Assembly (NCBI RefSeq): GCF_021155765.1
Contig: NC_060112.1
Span: 26,502,001 to 26,566,000, forward strand
From: Diprion similis
Lineage: Eukaryota; Arthropoda; Insecta; Hymenoptera; Diprionidae
DNA length: 64,000 nt
Direction: 5' to 3'
Shown here one piece after another: positions 12,230 through 26,300 of this stretch. How positions within the stretch are numbered: the first letter of the stretch is position 1; the number at the start of each line of letters is the position of its first letter. The position numbers and the translations under genes are program-made. The notes beneath the pieces are model-generated. The model was not told the DNA's origin. It saw only the letters and a program-made list of their open reading frames with translations, and made no database searches.

Positions 12230-15200
12230 CTAAAATCCGTCAAGGTGTACAAGAAATGCTATGATCACTGTAGCACCTCCCTCCTTGGTTGCCCATTCTG
12301 TCGATTCCAAGTGTGGCTCGGGACAATCTTTCCCTGGGCCCATTGTGTAGGAACCAGGCCTGACAAGTAGTTGGAACGCAGTGGTTGCGTTCAGTTTTTT
12401 ATTCGATTGCGTATCAATGTACCTACAATAAATCAACATGATGCGGATATCTTTCTCTGTGGAATTGAATTTTCCCGTAGTATTCGTGCAAGTAATCCTG
12501 TATACTCACGCATATTTGCTTGCAAATTCCTTGGAAGCGGCGTATTTAATATTTGGTGAAAAAACAACTTGAGGATTTTGATCATCGCTATTTATAGTTG
12601 TAGTTAGATTGCTTGTGTCTAATTGCTCTTTGGTCAGCAGCTCTCCCCTATCCAGTATCCACCTAAAAAGAATTCCATTTACGTTACAAAAGAACTTTTT
12701 TCGCATATCTGAAATTTGTTGCAATTTTCAAAACGCAAGTTTAAAAAAAAACATTAGAAAAACAGGCCACGACTGGCGATATTGTACAGGAATCACAGGC
12801 TTTTGATGGATCGTGAAAAGTACTACAGCCGAATGAATAGATTGGGATGTGCTTCTCACCTAATAGCATCTAATCGTGTCCCGTAGAAGGCTACATGCCA
12901 TTTGTCTAGAGTGTTCTGTGGTATTTGGATGGCATTGATGGTTGGCTTTAGTGGAAATCTGACCCATCCAACTGGAAAGGCAAATTCGGAAGGCGGTTCT
13001 CCTTTCCTGCATATCACACTGTCGCCTTCGGCTTTAAAACATGAACTGCAATAGCATGAAATGTCTTCGCCAGTAAAAAATTCCTCTGGTAATACGAGGG
13101 ATTTTTTAAACCTAAGGCAGGCCTTCAAGTACTCGCATTTCTTCGCCGAAGTGATGTGCACTGCTAGTGGAGTGGACGGCAGAGATGTGATTGGTAAGGA
13201 TGAAAATGAAGATGAATTGTGAACAACGTGATGACTTTCGTTATGCATGTTAGCGACAAATGAATTTGTTACAGTATTGTTTTGCGTTTGATTATTACGA
13301 TTTTGATTTGTGTTACTGTCTTGAGAACTCATCGACACGTTAACTTGCGAACTCGAGGAGAGATGGTTTTGAGAGGTTGATGTAACGCTGTTCTGTGACA
13401 TACTCAAGGCATTGTTGGACACGTTATTCTGGTTCGAACTGTTGGAAGCAATGCTTTCATTTATTGCGTTATTGGCATTTGTAGAAGTGATGGCGGTGCT
13501 TAAATTAGACATATGGCTGCAGTTTGCGGCGCATCCATTTTTAATATTAATATTCGTTGCATTGTTTATTTCTACGTTTGTACATTCGTTAGTAATACTG
13601 AGCATATTCGTAACGCCATTACTTTCATCATCATTATTTTCATCATTTGTGAGATTCTCGATACTTTGAACACAGTGATTCGGCGCTGCATTATTTTCAT
13701 TTGCATTATTTGCATTAACGACGTTATGCTTTCCCTTACTATTTTCTAACTGATTGGTCCTCGTGTCGCTGCTTATTTCTGGACAGGATTCTAAGTTATT
13801 ACTTTCCGAGTTGATGCTACTCGACATTCCTGCTTTACTCTGAATCGCGTTACTCCCTAAACTCGAAACGTTGTTGCTCTGAGATGAAATCGGACTGAGT
13901 ATGTTGACAGCACTCTCGTTCTCTGCCGGATGAATATTACTCTGACTCGGAATATTCAACGACAAGTTCGAAGGTGTCGCAGGAATGGCATTTTCTTTTT
14001 CATGGCATTCCAAGTCAGCCTTTTCTCTGGAATTCTCTATGTCCTCTATCTCCGTTTCCGGTTGTTCAACAGATGTTAAAACAGCCATGTTATTCGTATT
14101 GTTATTACCATACGATGCTGTCTCTGAAATTGGCCCAACTATAGAAACTTGTTCACACTGGCCGTACAAGTCTATGACAGCGTAAACGTAAGGAGGCAAA
14201 TCTGTAGCTGCAATGCCTTGATCGGAGCCATTTATGTATAAGTGCAGTCTTGAGTCTTCGTCTATCAATAAACTTACGATACTTCCTACTTGAAGGTTTT
14301 CTAAATTCATTCCATACCTCGTTATTACCTGAAACGGAAAGCTGTTCAATTAATTTATGAAAAAAAATTGCAAGTTTGATTAAGCTCAACTTCTGAACCT
14401 GACTCTTACTTTCACACCATTATGCGATATCCAATCACCACACATGATCCAGGAATGTTTTTTGAAGCCTAAAGCAGTTAATGGAAAGCTGACTTTGTCT
14501 GGAGAGATACAAGTCACTCCACATAGCATACCCGATACCCAGCGATCATTCAATTTTTCAACCTTCACTTGAAACGGTTTTCCTTTGACTAGCGGGCGAT
14601 GTGACATCACCACACCTGAATATTTACAAGACAATAATTGAACAGTTGATTAACAGAGCTGATCGAGGTTTGCATGTCGGTACAAATAATAGATCTATTT
14701 CGTTTAATATTACCTTGATTATAGCTGGCGACTCTTCGAGCTGTAGTTTTTTTTTCAAGTTCGATATTTCTTCCTCGATTTTCGTGGAACTCATAATTCC
14801 AATTCGGATCGCCCGTGGATGTAGTAATCGGCTGTGTTGGCGTGAGTACCATTTCGTTCAATAGTTTTCCCTCCGAAACATCAATTGAGGTATCCATCCC
14901 AGCATCACTATTTGAATACATTGAACAGTTGGTAGGAAATATGTACTTGCATGAAATAAATACTCTGATATCTACCAGATTCAAAAACACTCCGACTATC
15001 GAACAGATTCAGTTGAAATATATTTGTCTACTCACTTTCTCATAATTGGCGGCATTGGATCCAAGAGTAATTCTAAAGAGTCTTGTAGTCTGAGGCTAGC
15101 ATTTGGTGATATGACTATGTTTTGCTGTTTACTACTCGTTGCACAGATGCCTAGAGTGCTACCAAATAATTCCATGACGACGTATACTGCCTCGGGAATA

Positions 15201-18200
15201 TTTGTAGCAGCTACTCCCATGTCTTCGCCATTTATATAAAACTTCAAGTTCCCCTCATGTGTTCGTTTCACACCAATTTTATCATCCACTCGAAGCCAGT
15301 CCAGACTCGGACAGTAATTTGAAGACAGAACGTATCCCTTGTGTCGAACTTGGTTCCCTTTGATAATAATTTGAGAAATTTAACGATAGTGTTGAATTCC
15401 ATCAAGATGCGGTACAAGTTTCTCACACTCACCGATTAAATACCAAGAATCCTCCGGTATAGAAGTCATGCCAGGAACTAAATTCATTGAAGTAAACCAA
15501 TTCCCGTTGTTGTTGGTCATTACACCGATTCTCAATGAGCCGCACCACTCTTGAGCAACTTCTTGTATAGAAATTTCGAACACTTCATTACTTTCCAAGG
15601 GACATTCGCTGATCAATATTGCATTAGAATATTCTCGGCAACGAATGGCGACGGTTCTATCTGAACCCAGCTGAATATTTGCACCGACAGACTCGTGAAA
15701 TTTATGAGTTATCTCGACCTGGGCCTGGGGCTGAATTACCGAGGTAGGTTGCTGGCTTGTGCTATTCTCGGATGGTAAATATTGCTGCGTCGCCGTGTCT
15801 CTGCGCTCAGGCAAGACGATAGTTACCTAAAATTTTTTACTGCTGTTACAAAACAAATTTCACATATAACATTGCAATTGTAAAACTTATCTTAGAATAC
15901 TTGGATTACTTACTTGCGCACATCGACCATAGAGATCGATAACCGGATATACATGTAGCGGTAGTCCGGTGCATGCGATTCCCTGATCTACACCATCCAA
16001 GTAGTAGCGTAAGCTTGTGTCGGCATGCCTCATTATACCGATCCGATTTCCTTCTACGAGTGTATCTAAATTGCAAGCATAATTATTGCGCAATGTTACA
16101 CCGTCTCGCATTACGTTTGCACCTGATAACATCCACGTATCGTGATCTATGTCTGTCATTGTTGAAGGAAACTCAAGCTCATCTGGTCTTATTGCAGTTA
16201 CACCTATAAATTTGAAAATTTGATCAGAACGTGAACAAATATTTATTGGGGATGCGTAAGGAGTTCATGAAGGATTACAGACAGACTCTTAGTTTTGCAT
16301 ACCTGCTTCAATCGCACCTGACCATCTATCGACCATTTTATCAATAGAGACTTCGAACATTTCACCATCGCGTAACGCCCTATTAGCAATTACAATTGCT
16401 TCATTAAACTCCCCTAAAGCCCGAGGCCTAGCAGCTGTCAAGCCATTGTTCATTATTCGTGCATTTTTTCCATGTATATGATGAAATCGTAGATCACTGT
16501 TAGAAGATAAATTATTAATCATTAATGTAATAAATGCAAATAATGAGTTCAAAAACCTCAACACTGTTTTATTCTGAATGTATTAAAGTTAAGTTTACTT
16601 TAAGCATTTTCGTAAATGACAAAGATGCCTACAATTAGGTAATATGGTAGCTTGAACAAACCTGTACAATGTCGTATTGCTGAAACTAGAATTGTTTGTT
16701 GTCGGGCTGTAAAAATCTGTGCCATCAACTATGGTTGCTTGAGCTGCCTGCCCGTATAAATCTATAACCCCGTAAACTCTATCCGGCACTCCTGTGGCAG
16801 CTGCGCCAAGATCAGCTCCATTTATATAAAAGTGTAACAAACCATCATCGTTTCTCATTACTCCTACTCGATCGCCAACTTGTAACTGATCCAGATTTTG
16901 TCCATATTTATCTATGATCATTGTGCCATTATGCATCACACCTTGTCCTGTCATCATCCATGTACCAGACCTGAAAGTAATGATTTCGCACCATCAAGTG
17001 ACAAGTTTATACATTCGATAAAAGGTGGTACACTTTTCACTCCTGGTAGTAAAAGAATAGACTATAATAATTAGTATGTAGAACTTAATGCCCTTTACTG
17101 ACAACATACCTTACATTAGTCATTGTAAAAGGAAATTCTAATTCAGTCGGAGAATGAGTAGTAACGCCAATTTCAATTGATCCAGCCCACTTTGTAACTA
17201 TCTTGTCTAATTTAACTTCAAATAATTCATTTGGACGCAATGGTCGAGAAGTCAGTACAACACCATTGTTGAAATCATCCAGAGCGCTACGAACATATTT
17301 TTATTAATATGATGGTCTGTTGTCATGTCACTACAGGTATAGATTAATAAATTTTTCTTTTCCTTTCCATTTTCTTTCTTTTTTTTTTTTTTTTTGTAAT
17401 ATCACTGAGATATCATACAATTGCTCATTTTATATGCTTACTTGGGCCTATGAGCAGTTCTTCCATTATTAATTACATCCGCATGTGTACCACAACATAC
17501 GTGAAACATCAGTCTATCTATCACATCATCGTCTATCATTTCTACAGATAAATGAAAAAGTAGATTTAGTTTGTAACAAAGAAAACTGGATATAGTTTAA
17601 TTAGCATTAAAGTACACAATGGCGAAGCAGTCGATGGAAAAAGTATACTGATAAATAGAAAAGCTTTACCTTCACCATTTAATCCTTGTAGATGTAACGT
17701 GTTTCGTCTAGTCACTAGGTTTTGTTCTTCTCTTTCATCCCGATCGACGATGGTTACTTTAACAGTCATCCCATAAAGATCTATCACACCCCAAATACCT
17801 GAGGGAACCTTGGCGGCGATACCTTGATCCAAGCCATTTATAAGGTAATGAAGGTTCCCGTTGCTTCGCCTAATCATTCCTACTCTGTCACCTTCCTGCA
17901 AATCGAATTCATGTTAGCCTTACAATAATATCTTAATTCACTGAATTCATTTTATACTATGCACTTAAACTTACCCTCAACTCGTCTAAATTGAACTCTC
18001 CGTACTCACGCTGAGTACCCTTGCCATTGGTCAAAATTCCACAACCAGACATCATGGTTGTTCCAGATCGCATGTTTGTCATCGTTGCGGGAAATTCTAG
18101 TGCTGTTGGACTGTGAGTAGTAACACCTACTTCGATACTTCCTGACCATTTGTCCACTAATCTGTCTATTCGAATCTGGATCAAAATTAAGAAACTTGTT

Positions 18201-19917
18201 TAGATTGCAAACACTCCGTATTACAAAATTTAAGATAATGAATCAGTTTCTTCCCTGAGCCGAAGTATAGCTCAACACAGTCTATGACGCATCAAGTACT
18301 TTTTTAAATTGAACATTTTAAATGTCAGACGCATGGTTAGCCAAATCTTACCTCGAACAGTTCATTATCTCTTAATGCTCTGTGCGTCATTACAACACCG
18401 TTATTGAATTCGTCGAGTGGTCTTCGTCTCTCTGCCGTTCTAGCATTGTTAGACAATTTAATGAGAGTTCCAACCCGCTCGTGGAACCTTAATCTGTCCT
18501 CCCTTATAGCAGCTGCACTTGGATTCTTCGGTAGATTGATATTTACATTAACGTTAACGTTCAGATTGGTAACTAAGTTTGTCGTTGATGAATTTGACGT
18601 TTGCGCAAGTGCGTGATCATTGTTGATTTCTGTCTCATTTGTTACGTCTGTTATGGAAAGCGTTGGCCTCGGCTGAGACACGCTTACTTGGACACAGTTA
18701 CCGTACATATCAATTACTGCAAATACCCGTGAAGGTATATTTGTAGCTGCTACACCTTGAGACATTCCATTTATATAGAACACTAGCTCGCTCTGAAAGT
18801 GAAACAAATTATTTATTTGAATAATTATTGCATCCAATACATGAATTTAAATTCATTCAATTTTAAAATGTGTTGTCATAATTTCAGTGACTTAATTATG
18901 AATAACACAAAATAATGAAATTCATTAATCTTCTCTGACCAATTATCGACAAGCATTGACGATTGAGAGTTTATTATTGAACGATTGTTAAAACTAAAAG
19001 AGAAAGTGTTGAAGAAATATTGTATTATTTTCATTACTTTATTAATTTCTAATTGGAATATGCTTCTTTCATTCCAAGACTTTTTTAAATTTATTCATCA
19101 AACTCATTAGGTGAAGAAAAATTAGTTCAAAGAGTTAAATGATCCTACATTTTTCCCTAAAAAATTCATTGACAAGAAAAAGATGAACGAACGAAATACA
19201 CAGTTGGAACTAACATTCGAGGTCCTCATCACTCCAAGAAAATCTCCTTCCTCTAAAGTGTCGAGATCTGTTCCATACAGTTCTACAATTGGTTGTCCGT
19301 CACGAATAATCCCAGAACCTGACATTATCCATGATCCAAGTCTGAGCTTATTGGCACATGCCGGTAACTCCATACTCTCTGGATCACATGATGTCACTCC
19401 GATTTCAATGCTTCCGCTCCACGATACCATCTGGAAGATATTAGCGTGAAGAAACAAATAGTCAAAGGAAGAGTAGAAGTGATGTTAAAAGACAAGTAAC
19501 AATGCTTAATAGAGAAGAATATTGTCCCGTATAATTAAGAAGGACATTATGCAAGCATGAGGCATGCAGTAAACAGTAATATAATTGAGAAACTGCGTGA
19601 AAGGTGTAGATTGGAAAAACGAGGTTTGTCCATAAAAATCAAGGGATGAAAACCTGAAAATCCCGGAGATTTGACAGTTCGGCGAGTCGATGCAGTGGGC
19701 GACAGATAAGAGCATGCAGAACTGCAGCATAACGTGTCGAATGGTGCACATTCGTTACCTTTTTATCGATGCGAACCTCGAAAAGTTCGTCATCCTTGAG
19801 CGGTTCGGAGCTTAGTACGAGTCCGTAATTATATACAGAGAAATTTCGGACGGCGGTACAGTTGTCATTTATTAAATTAACACGCTCTCCGCATCTTTGG
19901 TGAAACATTTCGGCCAT
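12230..19917 (-). CDS. Neurl4: Neuralized-like protein 4 homolog with six NHR domains; apparent frameshift in NHR5
   Basis: Seventeen exons: 19759-19917, 19215-19430, 18352-18792, 17975-18175, 17670-17895, 17442-17541, 17110-17286, 16662-16970, 16303-16496, 15914-16203, 15433-15826, 15036-15358, 14714-14907, 14410-14615, 12860-14328, 12510-12662, 12230-12422. About 1747 residues are expected. Six neuralized homology repeats are visible (roughly 5-175, 225-400, 425-600, 612-775, 800-985, 1025-1205), each with the F-x-V-x-I/L-D...W-x-G-S-I-E-x-G-V block, a YG...LD.L..GD.VG block and a Y(I/L)NG.D.G.AA block ending in a DLYG motif. A long Asn/Ser-rich stretch (about 1215-1540) precedes a conserved Cys-containing C-terminal domain. 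NEURL4 binds CP110 and HERC2 at centrioles in vertebrates; the Drosophila homolog is bluestreak. All phases agree except exon 12, where one extra base at 15300-15301 breaks the frame in NHR5. The start at 19917 is chosen by domain position; an in-frame Met at 20049 is possible. Confidence 0.9.
13150..14100 (-). other. Asn/Ser-rich low-complexity segment of NEURL4 exon 15
   Basis: Within the 1469-bp exon about 300 residues are dominated by Asn, Ser, Thr and Gln with many short degenerate NN/SN repeats, between the sixth NHR domain and the conserved C-terminal domain. It is read through without a stop, so it is coding but probably disordered. Confidence 0.8.
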
Positions 19918-20852
19918 TTGTGTATGTATACACAATATACACAACACAGCAGCAGCAGGGCCTCGTACCCCGAGTTCCCCGTATCCGATATCCGAATCAC
20001 GTCGTCTCGCGCACCAAACCAACCAAAACCATCGAGTGAGAATGACCAAAAATAATCGATTATTTTTTCCCGATTAATCGAGAATAATCGATTATCTTTC
20101 AAACTCGATTGATCGACCGACTCGATTATTTTTCCTCAAAATTGGTTTTTGAACGATCCGTAATACTTGATATCAAGCGTTGCGATTAAAGTATCAATTA
20201 TTATCATTGTCTTACTTACTAAGTACTGATTTGATATAATAAGTGAAAGATAAATGAATATTTTCACCTGAAATCGAAAGATATTTTCAATGAAATTATA
20301 AATTATCCAAAAACTTTTCCGCAAGACTATACATAATGAAATTTACGAAAGGTTTCCGCATGCGGCGTGTCAAAAAAATACGAAATAATCAATTGATCGA
20401 TTAATTTTTACCGGTTCAATTGAGTCGTGTATAGTTATTTTTTTGAATCGATTAAATAGTGTATCGATTATTGTTAACGTTGACTGAGGGATTTTTAACT
20501 TGATTAGCTCGATGACCACAGTTCAAAAGGTCCAAACTAACCACAATTCTCACCAACTAGGCTGACACTCGATGCTACTGATGAGAAAAATACGGACGAA
20601 TGATTGGCTCTGATGCACCAGCTCCCGCCTGGCGAGAGGAATTTTTCATTTCTAGCCAATAAAAAGGCTCCATTTCATCTATCGCACCGAACGTCATTGT
20701 ATCATCAGCCAATTGAGAGAGTTCTGTCTGACGGTTGGCGTCTGCAATAATCTGGTAACCCACGATGACAATGGTTGATAAACACGGGAGTGGCGAGATA
20801 GGCCAAATCGAGGTAATTTTATAAAGACAACAGCTCGGTTTCAAATGTTAAG
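19918..20852. promoter_or_regulatory. Divergent promoter region, NEURL4 / PIGA, with ATCGATTA clusters
   Basis: About 930 bp separates two divergent start codons. It contains two clusters of ATCGATTA/TCGATTAATCGA-like words, at about 20053-20127 and 20390-20475, many of them palindromic or in both orientations. The core ATCGAT is part of the insect DREF site (TATCGATA), and TAATCGATTA resembles a paired homeodomain site; either reading is inference. I see no TATA box with confidence. Confidence 0.45.
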
Positions 20853-20878
20853 ATGGGACAGACCCGGCATAAGATATG
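20853..20878 (+). other. PIGA: PIGA coding exon 1 (26 bp)
   Basis: ATG plus eight codons (MGQTRHKI and two bases of the next codon), ending at a GTGAGC donor. Joining it to the acceptor at 21298-21299 restores the conserved Cys-Met-Val-Ser-Asp start of the family, which is why this ATG was chosen over the Met in exon 2. Confidence 0.8.
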
Positions 20879-23354
20879 GTGAGCATTGATTCTACTTGTA
20901 AAAATATTCTTATATCGTTGCCCGCTACTTCTGAATTATTCTAACCTATAAACTGCCGATACAAATCCACTGACGAAGAATCAGGGATAGTTGCGTTTGA
21001 ATTCTCAGGAAATCATTTAGCATCGAGGCTCTGCAGTGATATTAACAGTCATAACAGACAGTCTCACTTATGGCTGCAGAAACGACAGGCAGAATATTGT
21101 GAAGCTGAAATATATCAATGGCTTGCAAACAACTTGTAATTACGAAATGACATGTGTTTCCTTTATTTTATTTTGTTATCTGTCTTGTTTTTGCAAGCTG
21201 GCCTACCTTGACTATACCAAGCAGTGATAACTCTTGGAATGAGCTTACCTATTCATATTTTAGCAGGTTACGCTGCTATATCTTGTTATTTTCTTTCAGC
21301 ATGGTCTCTGACTTCTTTTATCCAAACATGGGTGGGGTGGAAGAGCACATATTCAATTTGTCCCAATGCCTATTGGGTCGAGGACACAAAGTTGTAGTCC
21401 TGACGCACTCGTATGATGACAGAGTAGGAATACGGTACATGACGAATGGCTTGAAAGTACATAATCTTCTATACCCTGTGATCAAACTCTTAGTTTTTAA
21501 TTGTAGATGCTTTTTCAGGGTTTAATTCTTCTGCAAAAATATAGAAAAAACACTTATGAGTTACTCAGTTCAGCAAACTTCTTATCAATAATTTCTTACA
21601 GTAGTGTTAAACCAGCTTTTCGTGTTACCACTCACCATTACCGTTGAATGTATTATTATTGAATTTTTGAATATATTATTTTTTATACGTTACAGGTTTA
21701 CTATTTGCCAATAAAAGTATTTTATAATCAATGCGTGCTGCCCACCATGATTTGTTCTCTTCCATTGATCAGATACATCTTCATTCGGGAACAGATCCAG
21801 ATAATTCATGGGCATTCGGCATTCTCTGCCTTAGCCCATGAAGGAATGTTGATAGGAAGACTGATGGGACTAAAGGTAAAGTGCATTCGCATTTCCAGGT
21901 ATCTTAAGATATTCGTAAAACATTATATGAAACGAAACTGAGAGGCCTGGAAAAACAATACATGACATTAGCAGTGAAAACAGTTTGAATTACGTTGAAT
22001 TTCTTCTACCGATTCTGTTCTAGACTGTATTCACAGACCATTCGCTATTTGGTTTTGCCGACGCATCTGCTATCCTGACCAACAAATTCATAGAGATATC
22101 ACTGTCGGATTGCAATCACTGCATATGTGTATCGCACACTGGAAAAGAAAATACCGTCTTAAGAGCAAAAGTACAAATAGAGAGGGTGTCAGTCATTCCA
22201 AACGCAGTTGACACTGCGCTATTTACACCTGATGTTAGCAAGAGGAACAATGATTTTAGTGAATATATTTTCCGATATTATAACAAGCAATGTTTAGCTG
22301 CTTGATTCATTAGTCCGCTTTGCTGTCAAGTACTTCACATGAGAGATGAAAACACTTTAGCTTCATACGATATGCAAGATGCTTTTATGCAAGGTGGTTG
22401 TTTGAATCTTTTAATTTCTTGCACATAACAGTGAGTCAAAGCTTTTTTTTTCAGTTACAATAGTTATAGTATCTCGGCTAGTCTATCGGAAAGGAGTGGA
22501 TCTCCTAGCCCGTATTATTCCTGAAGTTTGTGCAAAGTATAAAAATGTACAGTTTCTGATTGGAGGCGACGGGCCGAAACGGTGGTTGATAGAAGAGATT
22601 AGAGAAAGAAATTTACTTCAACATCGAGTCACGCTGCTTGGTAGTCTCGAACATTCGCAAGTGAGACATGTTCTAAATAAGGGGCACATATTTTTGAACA
22701 CCAGCTTAACGGAAGCCTACTGTATGGCAATTGTGGAAGCTGCTTCTTGCGGGTAAAGCAACCTTCAAGAGATTTACCTGAGAAAAGTTTTCAGATTAGA
22801 AGTTAACGTATTCTTTCGTTTCTTCAAGATTACAAGTTGTTTCGACACGCGTGGGAGGAATCCCTGAAGTTTTACCACCAGATTTAATATATTTGGTGGA
22901 CCCAACGGTGCCTGCTTTGGTACAAGGCATTGATTCTGCAATAGCGGATTATGTCGTTGGCAAACAGATGTGTCCTTTCAAAGCGCACGAGCAAATAGCT
23001 TCCTTTTATAACTGGATTGACGTTACCAAACGGACGGAAGTTGTATACAAGCGCGTTGAGAAAGAGGAGCAGAAAAATCTTGGACAACAGCTGAGCAGCT
23101 ACATTCCAACTGGCGTCTTGCCATATTTGCTAGTTGTTTCATTGTGCTATATTATTCTCTACATTCTCGAGTATCTCGTACCTAAAAAGGTATGTTCATC
23201 AGTCATTTAATATGTGCTAATAAAGTATCAATCACCATATCTATCCGTACATTCTTTTTAGTACATCGACTTGGCAAGAGACTACGGACAATCACAGAGC
23301 GAACCACATGTTCACACCAGAGTGTCAAGAAAACAAAGGGGCAGCAATTCATGA
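20853..23354 (+). CDS. PIGA: Phosphatidylinositol N-acetylglucosaminyltransferase subunit A
   Basis: Seven exons join in phase (20853-20878, 21300-21456, 21696-21875, 22024-22258, 22455-22752, 22829-23189, 23262-23354) to give 449 residues. It is a GT4-family glycosyltransferase: residues 9-25 carry the near-invariant [15 protein letters not shown] start, followed by [41 protein letters not shown], and the EX7E nucleotide-sugar motif (Glu286 and Glu294 in EAYCMAIVE), then [13 protein letters not shown] single hydrophobic segment at about 394-416 is the C-terminal membrane anchor, as in human PIG-A. The enzyme transfers GlcNAc from UDP-GlcNAc to phosphatidylinositol on the cytosolic face of the ER, the first step of GPI-anchor synthesis. 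Exon 1 is tiny (26 bp) and gives a shorter N-terminus than in human. It shares an upstream region with NEURL4. Confidence 0.95.
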
Positions 23355-26300
23355 TGCTAGTATTCTGTTCTGCTTTTTGAAACCAGTACGGTTACAGTGA
23401 TAGCTGTGTCTAATTTTTACCAAAGAAATTACAAATTTCTATACTTGTAAACGTTCGCCTTTTTGATAGTGAAGTTCATTATCTAGGTAACCAGAATCCA
23501 GAACCATCTTTAACTTGGGGGAAAAAAAAAAAAAACGAAGCAAAGTTCCTATTGCCTGCATGATTTTGCATATTTCTTTCCAATTTTATATTCGATATTT
23601 TTAGCTCATTGCGAAAAAAGCTTTGGTAGTCGTTCGAAGGATTGCATAGGAGTTCTTGAATTTGATTTTCAAAAGTTACTCGCTTTATGGAATTGGACTT
23701 TTTGTATCTTGCAACCCTGTTTTCACTTAAATTATGTTGAAAAACAAGTCTGACAAATAACAAGGAATATATTTACCGTTCGTTTTCTTTTTTTTTTTTT
23801 TTATAGCAAATTTGAAGGGTGCTAATCATTCTTTCCATCTTACGGTCATTTTGATAATGCATGTTCGAATAATGTAGGCTACAGTGAATTTTAATACAGG
23901 GAAATTTGTAGCTAGATTTTGGAATATTGGAGGCATTGCTTCAATTAAAAGTTTAAAGATTGATTCTAGTTTCTGTTAATTGTAGTGAATGAGTGAACTA
24001 CAGAAAATTATTTTGTATAGTGAGTCAAGTTATGATTTTGAGCATTTGCGGAAGAATTCAGAAACGGGAATATATAATTAAAAGTTTCTTGCCCTCCCTT
24101 TTTTTAGGCAGAATGTGTCGTAACAAGAATGTTTGCAACTTTTGTAATTATAATACAAGATGTTGAATAATGCATAGTGTCTATGCTGTTAATATTTACC
24201 AATAATTATTGAAGTGAAGATACAAAGTTTTTCTCGAACAAATTATTCGTAAGACCATATTATGTGTGACATTTAATAGTCACTTGTGTGTGACGCTCAT
24301 TGATTTTCAGTATTTCTCATTCAAATATTTATTTAAACACATGTTTATTCTGGTAATTGTCTAAACAAAATATAAAGTTCGACTATCAGTCAATGAAGGG
24401 ATCAAACTTTGAATAATTTTCTCCAAACTTAAATCAACTGTGTGCATATGGTAGTCTCAGTATTATAACATTCTGTATTACTATTTTGTGATATGTCATG
24501 AATGTGAACACGGCATGCATGCATGTCTATGCGCTTTCACGATCATATCATATCGAATAAAGTTAGCTTATGAGTAGCCGAAACGTACAATGTCCGAAGT
24601 TTCCCAGAATACCATGAAATTCGGCAAATACAGAATACGAGCCAGACAATGTATTGTGAAATATGATTTCTGGCGTTTTGATACCAAACCCTCTAATACG
24701 ATATTCTTAATCATCAGATAATCTGAATTATTAGGAAAAACAGAGAAATTCTTTATATAAATATAAAGCAACTAAAGATTCTCAAACTCAATTTCTTTAT
24801 ACAGTAGAAGCTCATTGTTGACTTTCACTTGGGTTTAGCATTTACAATACCGAGAGAATAGTGCATTACAGTTTTACTGATAACTTGACAACCAGCTTCT
24901 AGTGTAAAGGTTTATACATAGGGATGGTATTATTATGTAACAACATGACAATGAGTGAGATGAATATGATACATGAATATAATTTTATGATCTCTGGGTA
25001 TTCTACGTACAATTAATGATAGCTTATTTTTACTGTAAGAGACAAATAACTTTGTTAACATGTTAAGAAATCTATAAAGTCTCTGCGAGTTTTCAAAATT
25101 CGTTAGATTCTAAGGTACAAATAATAAATACATGTGTATGTCATGTAATTATAATTAAAAGCAATATTTTAATCGAAACCTAAATACTTAATTATTGCTT
25201 ATCACCCCTTACAAAAACTAGAATATTTTTTATGTTTCAGCTCTCTATCGAAACCAGATAACTTCTTCTCAAAGTGTGAATTTTTTCCACGCTTAACCCG
25301 GATTGTTATTGAAATATATTTGAGGAAACGTGAACTTTATTCCATCACTGGTATAACAGATTACTTGAAACCATTTACATTGATTTGGATATTATTTTTT
25401 TTTTTTGTGTTTTTATTATTATATACAAGTCATGAGAATCAGCAATTATTTATAATATTTATAACATGCACAGCATCAACATCTCAGACTCTCACACGAA
25501 TCAACTCACAGTTCTATTGATACTTGCTCTCTGGTGTATGCAATTTCATTGCATATTGTTATTATTATTATTATTATTACTTTATATCTTACAAATCGGT
25601 AATTTATACCTTTCAGGCTACTATAACATAACATTTAATATCTAAATAAAAAAAATTGTCCTGTATCGAATACAATTTTTCTTCCCCTTTTTCTTTTTAC
25701 CTCCTGAGACCTTTCGAGATAGATGCAAGTATCAAAGATATTCTTTCCTCCACCTTTGTCTTGTGTAACAGTAGACTTGCATCTTCGATATGATTAATTG
25801 GTCACTTGAGGAGAACAGGTCAACGATGAATTAAATATAAATGGGCATATCTTTGGATCATCAATTACCCACATGTGTTTCAGACGTACGTAACAGCTGG
25901 CGGTGAGTAAACCTCTTCTGAACACTCACAACTCGATATAACACTTTATGCATAACAATGGATGATGAATTATAAATCACAAGAATTCATACGAAATTAG
26001 AAATACATTCGACACTGGGTTCACTGAAATAGCCTCTCTGTTCATCAGCATTACATTGTCACTGTTCATTTGTGATTCTAATAAACTTGAATTATCACCT
26101 TTATAAGTACATTTGAAAGTACATATCTACCACTGAAATATACTGGACATCGAAAATGCTAAAAAAATTTTATGTACGTACTAAAAACTTCTTATTGTGT
26201 ATTTAATTTCTAATCTATTCCACACATTACTACTATTTCCAATCATTATTTTCAATTCATTGTTGGAATTTATAAAAATTTTGCTGTCAACAATCCGAAC

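Noticed and set aside
24803-24840. CAGTAGAAGCTC resembling the pogo-like terminus at 10255
   Set aside because: No matching inverted end nearby; a 12-base partial match is not enough for an element call.
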